Assembly: GCA_026417155.1 (NCBI GenBank)
Contig: JAOADU010000015.1
Location: 1 to 48,725, forward strand
DNA: 48,725 nt
Source: Bacteroidales bacterium
GTDB taxonomy: Bacteria; Bacteroidota; Bacteroidia; Bacteroidales; GWA2-32-17
Reading direction: 5' to 3'
The translations under genes and the position numbers were made by a program. The notes beneath the pieces are model-generated. The model was not told the origin of the DNA and did not search any database. It saw only the letters and a program-made list of their open reading frames with translations. Positions within the stretch are counted from its first letter, which is position 1; every line of letters starts with the position of its first letter. Of this stretch, positions 42,642-48,725 are shown piece after piece.

Positions 42642-44081
42642 TTGAGGAAGTTTTTTGTAACGAATTTGTTGATAGTATTATTGCTTAACTTATTGGTTAA
42701 GCCATTCTGGATATTTGGTATCGACCGAAGTGTACAAAATACAGTAGGGAGCGAGGAATACGGTTTTTATTTTGCACTTTTTAATTTTACGCTTATTTTA
42801 AACATTTTGCTCGATTTAGGCATAACGAACTTTAATAATCGAAATATTGCCCAGCATCATCAATTGTTAAACAAGCATCTTTCCAATGTGTTATCTTTAA
42901 AATTGCTGTTGTTTGTATTTTATACCGTTGTAGTTTTTAGTATAGCTCTTATTATAGGGTATAGGGGTAGGCAGTTGTATTTGCTTATATTTCTGGTAAT
43001 CAATCAGTTTTTTTTATCGTTGATACTTTACCTGCGTTCGAATTTAAGTGCATTGCACTTATTTAAAACAGACAGTTTTGTATCTGTTTTAGACCGGCTA
43101 ATCATGATAGTGTTTTGTGCAGTTTTAATATGGCGGAATCCATTTTCTGAAAAATTTACCATAGAACAATTTGTATATGCTCAAACCTTGGCATACATGA
43201 TTGCATCTGCAATAGCATTATGGATAGTATTACATAAAGCCGGGAAAATTCATTTGCATATTGATTGGCAATTTTTTATAGTATTCTTAAAACAAAGTTA
43301 TCCTTATGCCATTCTAATATTACTCATGTCGTTTTATAATCGTATTGACGGAGTTATGCTCGAGCGTATGCTCGAGAATGGCAAAGAACAGGCAGGTATT
43401 TATGCTCAGTCGTTTAGAATTTTAGATGCTGCAACAATGGTTGCTTATTTATTTGGTGGAATTTTATTGCCCATGTTTTCGCGAATGATTAAAGAAAAAC
43501 AAGATGTTTATCCGTTGGTACAACTATCGTATAAGCTAATTATTTTACCTGTAATATTGTTTTTAGTTGTGGCATGGATATATGGATCGCAAATCATGGA
43601 TACTTTATATCATCATAATGATGATTATTCGACAAATGTATTTCGAATACTTATTTTAGGCTTATTTGCAACTTCTACTACTTACATTTATGGAACATTG
43701 CTTACTGCCAATGGAAATTTGAAGGAACTTAATCGTATGGCTCTAATAACTATGATTATAAATATTGGAATGAATCTTATTCTTATACCTCGATTTCAGG
43801 CATTAGGTTCGGCTATTTCGGCCGTTACGGCTCAATTATTTGCGGCATTTTATCAAATTATATTATCCAATAAAATCTTCAACTTTCGAACCAATTATAA
43901 ATTTATAGCACAGCTACTGCTCTATGTATTTTTCTCTGCAGGAATAGGTTTATGTTGTCATTATTACATCAGTAATTGGATAGTAAGTATTTTATTGATA
44001 GGCATTTCTGGATTATTTGTTGTGGTTGTAACAGGTATTTTAAATGTAAAAATGATAATGAAGTTTTTTGATAAAGATTAA
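42642..44081 (+). CDS. Polysaccharide flippase (Wzx-like, MOP superfamily)
   Basis: The 479-residue membrane protein has about 13-14 hydrophobic segments. The opening LIVLLLNLLVKPFWIFGIDR followed by VGSEEYGFYFALFNFT is typical of Bacteroidota Wzx-type flippases that move undecaprenyl-linked oligosaccharides across the inner membrane. FYNRIDGVMLERML and SALLTANGNLKELNR-like motifs (here GTLLTANGNLKELNRMA) are also family-like. The reading frame opens with TTG; an in-frame TGA lies 12 bases upstream and there is no ATG nearby, so TTG is the only reasonable start. It ends seven bases before the convergent SprT-like gene. No glycosyltransferase cluster surrounds it. Confidence 0.88.
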   Translation: MRKFFVTNLLIVLLLNLLVKPFWIFGIDRSVQNTVGSEEYGFYFALFNFTLILNILLDLGITNFNNRNIAQHHQLLNKHLSNVLSLKLLLFVFYTVVVFSIALIIGYRGRQLYLLIFLVINQFFLSLILYLRSNLSALHLFKTDSFVSVLDRLIMIVFCAVLIWRNPFSEKFTIEQFVYAQTLAYMIASAIALWIVLHKAGKIHLHIDWQFFIVFLKQSYPYAILILLMSFYNRIDGVMLERMLENGKEQAGIYAQSFRILDAATMVAYLFGGILLPMFSRMIKEKQDVYPLVQLSYKLIILPVILFLVVAWIYGSQIMDTLYHHNDDYSTNVFRILILGLFATSTTYIYGTLLTANGNLKELNRMALITMIINIGMNLILIPRFQALGSAISAVTAQLFAAFYQIILSNKIFNFRTNYKFIAQLLLYVFFSAGIGLCCHYYISNWIVSILLIGISGLFVVVVTGILNVKMIMKFFDKD

Positions 44082-44088
44082 ATACTTT

Positions 44089-44697
44089 TTAAGAAACATC
44101 TGTAATAATAAAGCCTTGAATTATATATCGTTTATGTGTATGTATTTCTAAACATAACGATCGAGTACGAAATCTTTTTAATACCTTAAATTTTCTGTTA
44201 AAAATCGAAAATGTTTGACCTGTTTGATAATCTTTAACACATTTAGTTTGTTTTGGCAAATAATGTTCTTGACTTATACAGTATTTTATTAAGTAATCTT
44301 TTGACGAAGAGTACGATGGTTGTGTTAGAAATTCATTATGAATGAAAGTTGCAATATATTCAGGAAAAATTTGTTCTTCAATGGCTTTATGTAGTAAAGT
44401 AAGAAAGTTTTGTTGCCAGGTTTTTCCGTGTGCTTTTTCTTTTCTTTGTATTTGCTTATGAGTGAGTACATGAGCAAACTCGTGCAATAATACATACAAT
44501 CGAAACCATTCGTTTAAATCATTATTTAATGTTATTCGATATTGTTGAGTTGCTGGAAAAAACTGCATAGTGCCGTATTTAGTTCTGCGCGGTTTCACAA
44601 GTGCAATAGATAAATTTGGTATTTGCGATATGAGTGGTTTAAGAAAACCGATAATTTGTTGGTTTGAAAATAAATGCGATAATGATAAAGATGTCAT
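44089..44697 (-). CDS. SprT-like zinc metalloprotease domain protein
   Basis: The 202-residue protein has the SprT zinc motif VLLHEFAHVLTH (His72, Glu73, His76) with a third His in KAHGKTWQQNF near residue 90. PRRTKYGTMQFFPATQQYRI is the strand pattern that precedes it in SprT/Spartan families, and NNDLNEWFRLYVL follows. The C-terminal half has a few Cys and Lys/Arg residues (YCISQEHYLPKQTKCV) but not a clear four-Cys zinc ribbon. No bacterial function is established. It is divergent from mlaE and convergent with the flippase. Confidence 0.9.
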   Translation of the reverse strand: MTSLSLSHLFSNQQIIGFLKPLISQIPNLSIALVKPRRTKYGTMQFFPATQQYRITLNNDLNEWFRLYVLLHEFAHVLTHKQIQRKEKAHGKTWQQNFLTLLHKAIEEQIFPEYIATFIHNEFLTQPSYSSSKDYLIKYCISQEHYLPKQTKCVKDYQTGQTFSIFNRKFKVLKRFRTRSLCLEIHTHKRYIIQGFIITDVS

Positions 44698-44715
44698 AAA
44701 CTTGTAAAAAAAACA

Positions 44716-44727
44716 TGTAAATTTACA
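44716..44727. repeat. 12-base perfect palindrome between divergent genes
   Basis: TGTAAATTTACA is its own reverse complement and lies midway in the 44-base gap between the SprT-like and mlaE starts. It could be an operator or simply an AT-rich chance palindrome; its plus-strand TAAATTTA is one base from a -7 box. Confidence 0.4.
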
Positions 44728-44741
44728 CAGTTTTTGCCAAC

Positions 44742-45488
44742 ATGCGAATGTTACTTTTTCATATAGGACGATATGTATTGTTGATGAAAAAGGTTTTTTC
44801 TCGACCTGAGAAAGGCAGAGTATATATAAATCAAACTCTCGATGAACTTGTAACCATTGGTTTTAATTCGGTAGGTATTGTGGTAATTATTTCTATATTT
44901 ATGGGTGCAGTTATTACGCTGCAAACCGCATATAATTTAGAAAATCCTTTAATTCCGGTTTATTTAATTGGATTAGGTACTCGCGATTCGATGATTTTAG
45001 AATTTTCGTCAACCGTAGTTGGTTTGGTTTTAGCAGGTAAAGTGGGTTCTAATATTGCATCAGAAATTGGCACTATGCGCGTTACCGAACAAATAGATGC
45101 TCTGGAAATTATGGGAATAAACTCAGCCAGTTACTTGATTTTACCAAAAATTTTAGCTGCCGTATTCTTTTTTCCTTTTCTTACCATCATAAGCATGTTT
45201 GTAGGCATTTTTGGTGGTTGGGCGGCCGGTGTACTAACGGGCGCCATAAGTTCTACAGCGTTTATTTATGGAGTGCAATATGCTTTTGTTCCTTTTTATG
45301 TGGTATATGCGTTAATTAAAACAGTTGTTTTTGCTTTTATTATAGTGTCGGTTTCGGCATACGAGGGATATTATTGTCAGGGTGGTGCACTCGAAGTGGG
45401 ACGGGCGAGTACAAAAGCAGTGGTTTATAGTAGCTTAGTAATTCTGTTGTTTAATGTGATTATAACTCAGATGATGCTCGCCAAGTAA
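44742..45488 (+). CDS. mlaE: MlaE-family ABC transporter permease (MCE lipid transport)
   Basis: MlaE is the inner-membrane permease of MCE transport systems that move phospholipids between inner and outer membrane. The 248-residue protein has LVTIGFNSVGIVVIISIFMG, FSSTVVGLVLAGKVGSNIAS and EIGTMRVTEQIDALEIMGIN, the coupling-helix signature, and five membrane segments. ATG codons at residues 1 and 3 are both possible starts. It is followed with no gap by the ATPase gene, as usual, but no MCE-domain (MlaD) gene follows here. Confidence 0.94.
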   Translation: MRMLLFHIGRYVLLMKKVFSRPEKGRVYINQTLDELVTIGFNSVGIVVIISIFMGAVITLQTAYNLENPLIPVYLIGLGTRDSMILEFSSTVVGLVLAGKVGSNIASEIGTMRVTEQIDALEIMGINSASYLILPKILAAVFFFPFLTIISMFVGIFGGWAAGVLTGAISSTAFIYGVQYAFVPFYVVYALIKTVVFAFIIVSVSAYEGYYCQGGALEVGRASTKAVVYSSLVILLFNVIITQMMLAK

Positions 45489-46253
45489 ATGATAGACGTG
45501 CAAAACATATCAAAATCATTTGCTGATAAGGTTGTATTGAAAAATATAAATGTAGTTTTCGAAACCGGGAAAACTAACTTAATTATTGGGCAAAGCGGTT
45601 CAGGAAAAACAGTGTTAATGAAATCGTTAGTAGGTTTAATTGAAGTAGATGAAGGAAGTATAATTTACGATGGACGGAACTTTACTGCAATGAATTTTAG
45701 GGAGCGAAAAGAAGTGAGGAAGGAATTTGGTATGGTATTTCAAGGGGGAGCTTTGTTCGATTCTTTAAATGTATTACAAAATGTTTTGTTTCCGCTGAAT
45801 GTTTTCTCGACAATGTCTAAATCTGAGAAGCTCGATAGAGCCCACTTTTGTTTAAAGCGAGTTAATTTAGAGCATGCTGCCCATTTATTCCCTTCCGAAA
45901 TAAGTGGAGGAATGAAAAAACGGGTAGCTATAGCACGAGCCATTGCATTAAACCCCAAATATTTGTTTTTCGATGAGCCAAATTCTGGACTTGATCCGCA
46001 AACATCAATTGTCATTGACAATTTAATCAAAGAAATAACCGAAGAATATCAAACGACAACAATCATTAACACACACGATATGAATTCGGTAATGGAAATT
46101 GGCGAAAAAATTGTATTTATTTACAAAGGAAATAAATTATGGGAAGGAACTAAACACGATATCATGCATTCCGATTGTCCCGAATTGAATGATTTTATTT
46201 TTGCTTCAGAGTTTACTCGGCTGATAAAAAAGAATATTAAGAATCTAACTTGA
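45489..46253 (+). CDS. mlaF: MlaF-family ABC transporter ATP-binding protein
   Basis: The 254-residue ATPase partners MlaE. Walker A is [16 protein letters not shown] (34-41), the Q loop is [13 protein letters not shown], and the ABC signature is [16 protein letters not shown]. Walker B is [12 protein letters not shown] and the switch His is in [26 protein letters not shown] and SGGMKKR are typical of MlaF rather than other ABC ATPases. The gene starts one base after the mlaE stop. Its 3' end overlaps the convergent lepA stop by 17 bases. Confidence 0.95.
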   Translation: MIDVQNISKSFADKVVLKNINVVFETGKTNLIIGQSGSGKTVLMKSLVGLIEVDEGSIIYDGRNFTAMNFRERKEVRKEFGMVFQGGALFDSLNVLQNVLFPLNVFSTMSKSEKLDRAHFCLKRVNLEHAAHLFPSEISGGMKKRVAIARAIALNPKYLFFDEPNSGLDPQTSIVIDNLIKEITEEYQTTTIINTHDMNSVMEIGEKIVFIYKGNKLWEGTKHDIMHSDCPELNDFIFASEFTRLIKKNIKNLT

Positions 46254-48027
46254 GTACAGCCAAAAAAGCCGATTGGGGAACTTCTACAGTACCAATCTGG
46301 CGCATTCGTTTTTTGCCTTTCTTTTGTTTTTCGAGCAATTTTCTTTTTCGCGTAATATCGCCACCATAACATTTTGCCGTAACATCTTTTCGGAGGGGTT
46401 TTATAGTTTCTCGAGCAATAATTTTACTTCCTATTGCGGCTTGTATAGCAACTTCAAATTGCTGACGAGGGATAAGTTCGCGTAATTTTTCGCAGATTCT
46501 CCGTCCAAAAGCATAAGCATTGTCTTGGTGAATAAGTGTTGAAAGTGCATCAACTTGTTCGCCATTTAGCAAAATATCAAGTTTAACTAATTTAGCAGGA
46601 CGGTAATCGAGTGGATGGTAATCGAACGAAGCATAGCCTTTGGAGATGCTTTTTAGTTTATCATAAAAATCGAACACAATTTCGGCAAGAGGCATCTCAA
46701 AAATGATTTCAACCCGATCGGTAGTTAAATAATTTTGATTTTTTAAAATACCTCGTTTATCGATGCAAAGTTTCATGATGGCTCCTACATATTCTGCCTT
46801 AGTAATGATTTGAGCTAAAATATAAGGCTCTTCAATATGATCTATGTGAGTAACAGGTGGCATGCCCGAAGGGTTGTGTACTTCGAGCACTTCGCCCTTT
46901 GTTGTAAATACCTTGTAGGATACATTGGGTACAGTAGTTATTACGTCCATATCAAATTCCCGATCGAGCCGTTCCTGAACAATTTCCATGTGCAGAAGTC
47001 CTAAAAAGCCTCCACGGAAACCAAAACCTAACGCAGCACTCGATTCGGGAGTAAACGAGAGCGATGCATCGTTCAGTTGCAATTTTTCGAGCGAAGAGCG
47101 TAAGTCTTCATAATCGTCGGCATCTACAGGATAAATACCAGCAAAAACCATGGGTTTTACATTCTCAAAACCAGCAATAGCATGTTCGCAAGGATTTTCA
47201 ACATGAGTAATGGTATCTCCGACTTTTACTTCGCGAGCATTTTTAATTCCAGAAATGATGTATCCAACGTTACCAGCCGAAATTTCATTTATAGGTTCTA
47301 ATGAAAGTTTTAAAATACCTATTTCGTCGGCGTGATAATCTAAACCTGTATTGACGAATTTTACATGATCATTTGTTCGCAATGTTCCATTAAACACACG
47401 ATAATAGGCAATAATGCCGCGAAATGGATTGAAAACAGAATCGAAAATAAGCGCTTGCAATGGGGCATTAGGATCGCCTTTAGGTGGAGGAATTCGTTCT
47501 ATAATGGCCGCTAATATTTCATTGACTCCCATGCCGGTTCGAGCACTTGCTTCAATAATTTCGTCTCGCTTACAACCTAATAAATCCACAATTTGATCCT
47601 TTACTTCTTCGGGCATAGCGGCAGGCATATCCATTTTATTAAGGATAGGTATAACCTCAAGATTGTAATCGATGGCTTTGTATAAATTTGATATAGTTTG
47701 TGCCTGAATTCCTTGTGTAGCATCGACAACTAAAAGTGCTCCTTCGCAAGAAGCAATAGCTCGCGAAACTTCGTAACTGAAATCGACGTGTCCTGGAGTA
47801 TCTATGAGGTTTAAAATATATGTATGTCCATTGTAATTATATTGCATTTGTATAGCGTGGCTTTTAATTGTGATCCCTCGTTCACGTTCAAGTTCCATGT
47901 CGTCCAATACTTGTTCTTGCAACTGTTTCCCTGTAATAGTCCCAGTAAATTCAAGTAATCGATCGGCTAATGTACTTTTTCCGTGATCGATATGAGCAAT
48001 TATGCAAAAGTTACGAATGTGATTCAT
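46237..48027 (-). CDS. lepA: Elongation factor 4 (LepA)
   Basis: LepA is a ribosome-associated GTPase linked to translation fidelity and ribosome biogenesis. From [20 protein letters not shown] it has 596 residues, the usual length; the track start at 48138 adds 37 residues with no family counterpart. G motifs are [25 protein letters not shown] and [10 protein letters not shown]. The C-terminal LepA-specific domain ends with [33 protein letters not shown] at 48055-48048 lies downstream of the track start and supports the later ATG. The gene is monocistronic and convergent with mlaF. Confidence 0.97.
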   Translation of the reverse strand: MNHIRNFCIIAHIDHGKSTLADRLLEFTGTITGKQLQEQVLDDMELERERGITIKSHAIQMQYNYNGHTYILNLIDTPGHVDFSYEVSRAIASCEGALLVVDATQGIQAQTISNLYKAIDYNLEVIPILNKMDMPAAMPEEVKDQIVDLLGCKRDEIIEASARTGMGVNEILAAIIERIPPPKGDPNAPLQALIFDSVFNPFRGIIAYYRVFNGTLRTNDHVKFVNTGLDYHADEIGILKLSLEPINEISAGNVGYIISGIKNAREVKVGDTITHVENPCEHAIAGFENVKPMVFAGIYPVDADDYEDLRSSLEKLQLNDASLSFTPESSAALGFGFRGGFLGLLHMEIVQERLDREFDMDVITTVPNVSYKVFTTKGEVLEVHNPSGMPPVTHIDHIEEPYILAQIITKAEYVGAIMKLCIDKRGILKNQNYLTTDRVEIIFEMPLAEIVFDFYDKLKSISKGYASFDYHPLDYRPAKLVKLDILLNGEQVDALSTLIHQDNAYAFGRRICEKLRELIPRQQFEVAIQAAIGSKIIARETIKPLRKDVTAKCYGGDITRKRKLLEKQKKGKKRMRQIGTVEVPQSAFLAVLKLDS

Positions 48028-48047
48028 GTTTGACTTGAAATTTTTTG

Positions 48048-48055
48048 CAAAGATA
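48048..48055 (-). promoter_or_regulatory. -7 element of lepA
   Basis: TATCTTTG on the minus strand matches TAnnTTTG and lies 20 bases before the ATG at 48027. A canonical -33 TTTG is not at the usual spacing. Confidence 0.5.
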
Positions 48056-48095
48056 ATGTAAGAAATGAAATACTGAGTAATAATTGTAAAATCAA

Positions 48096-48103
48096 TATAT
48101 TTG
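48096..48103 (+). promoter_or_regulatory. Possible -7 element of the DUF7948 gene
   Basis: TATATTTG matches TAnnTTTG in the 149-base divergent gap between lepA and the gene at 48177. It would give a leader of about 70 bases; no good -33 box is seen. Confidence 0.35.
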
Positions 48104-48176
48104 CAAAAACAATTAGAAATAGAATTAAAAACAAACAACCTTAGAGCTACATCAACGTCTATTTAAAAAAAATAGT

Positions 48177-48725
48177 ATGAAAAAAATAGTTGGCTTTGTA
48201 GTTTTGCTAACAATAGCTAAACTTAGTTATACACAATTAGAAGCTACACGAACAATATGGTCTGCAAAGCTTAATAATCTGAAAGCGATTATCGAAAATA
48301 AAGGTCAGGAGAAAGAAATAAATGGTCGAAAGATTTTATATGCTTATTATGGGAGTAAAGAAAAATATTTTTTTACTGAAAAAGGAATAATTATTCGGAT
48401 AGATACTTTATTACTTCCTGGGAAGTTAGCATCTGCGTATTATAAATTATTGGGGGAAGATGAAGAAATATTCGAAAAAGCTAAACTTAAGTCGCATTAT
48501 TTGTTTGCTGAATGGCAAGAAGCTAATGATAATATACAAATTATTCCAACAGGTCAAACAGAAGGCTATTATACATTTAGGGATCACTCTAATATATGTT
48601 ATGGATACAACAGGTTGATATATAAAAATGTTTATCCACAAATAGATATCGAATATTTATTGCCGAAAGATAGTTCAGGTATTAAGTACAATATAATTTT
48701 GCATCCTGGTGCCGATGTTTCGCAA
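48177..48725 (+). CDS. N-terminal part of a secreted DUF7948-type protein (3' end outside the window)
   Basis: An open frame absent from the ORF track runs from ATG 48177 to the window edge (183 codons). It starts with a signal peptide (MKKIVGFVVLLTIAKLSYTQ). The following AIIENKGQEKEINGRKILYA, a WQEANDNIQIIPTGQT region, then NVYPQIDIEYLLPKDSSGIK and YNIILHPGADVSQ match DUF7948, the N-terminal domain of large Bacteroidota secreted proteins that often carry SBBP or PKD repeats and a T9SS sorting domain. Those downstream parts lie outside the window. It is divergent from lepA. Confidence 0.85.
   Translation, partial: MKKIVGFVVLLTIAKLSYTQLEATRTIWSAKLNNLKAIIENKGQEKEINGRKILYAYYGSKEKYFFTEKGIIIRIDTLLLPGKLASAYYKLLGEDEEIFEKAKLKSHYLFAEWQEANDNIQIIPTGQTEGYYTFRDHSNICYGYNRLIYKNVYPQIDIEYLLPKDSSGIKYNIILHPGADVSQ

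Noticed and set aside
1-48725. CRISPR array, rRNA, insertion sequence or toxin-antitoxin pair
   Set aside because: I looked for spaced direct repeats, rRNA-like stretches, transposase motifs and small paired ORFs and found none.

Overview
The window is a densely packed, AT-rich stretch of chromosome from a member of the Bacteroidota, most likely a Bacteroidales-like, non-flagellated lineage. The evidence is convergent. Two proteins end in type IX secretion (T9SS) type A sorting domains. There is a PorE-like TPR/PD40/OmpA protein and a DUF5686 outer-membrane protein. DUF3098, DUF4476 and DUF7948 families are present. Start codons generally lack Shine-Dalgarno sequences, and several genes carry the Bacteroidota promoter TTTG-N19-21-TAnnTTTG. 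The standard bacterial code fits every gene. I see no phage, integrase, insertion sequence, rRNA or CRISPR array, and no gap longer than 300 bases lacks a gene.

Layout: (1) 1-1775, the tail of an unknown protein and a T9SS cargo protein. (2) 1792-5599, a minus-strand block ftsX, DUF3098, uppP, truB, queA, tRNA-Lys(CTT), covering division, envelope lipid carrier and tRNA modification. (3) 5691-11563, glutamine synthetase, a DUF5686 protein and an OmpA/TPR lipoprotein. (4) 11649-19791, deoxynucleoside kinase, prolyl oligopeptidase, DUF3108 protein, tsaB, a cyanophycin-synthetase-like protein that stops before the Mur C-terminal domain, and a Wzi/RemB-like barrel. (5) 19857-24829, an SDR, a small membrane protein, an M64 metallopeptidase with a coupled partner, and glyA. 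(6) 24830-30468, the conserved rimP-nusA-infB operon with a UDP-glucuronate-epimerase-like gene behind it and a hairpin in its leader. (7) 30574-33879, a three-gene operon of exported proteins: LPP20/FlgP-like, FlgT-like and DUF4476. (8) 33967-39391, a membrane protein, an aminotransferase, and an overlapping unit GH16-like lipoprotein - mtnA - class II aldolase. (9) 39435-44081, two OmpA-domain proteins (one PorE-like) and a flippase. (10) 44089-48725, SprT-like protein, mlaE-mlaF, lepA and the start of a DUF7948 protein.

Themes: most of the non-housekeeping genes serve the cell envelope, namely outer-membrane barrels, OmpA anchors, lipoproteins, T9SS cargo, a flippase, sugar-nucleotide epimerases and MCE-type lipid transport. 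The observations most worth a second look are the FlgP/FlgT-like operon in a genome that looks non-flagellated, the shortened CphA-like enzyme, the mtnA/aldolase/GH16 unit, and the terminator-like hairpin ahead of rimP-nusA-infB. Start positions in the supplied ORF track were moved where the listed start is TTG or lies upstream of a good promoter (ftsX, glutamine synthetase, rimP, lepA, the M64 partner, the Wzi-like gene, the GH16-like lipoprotein and the small OmpA protein).
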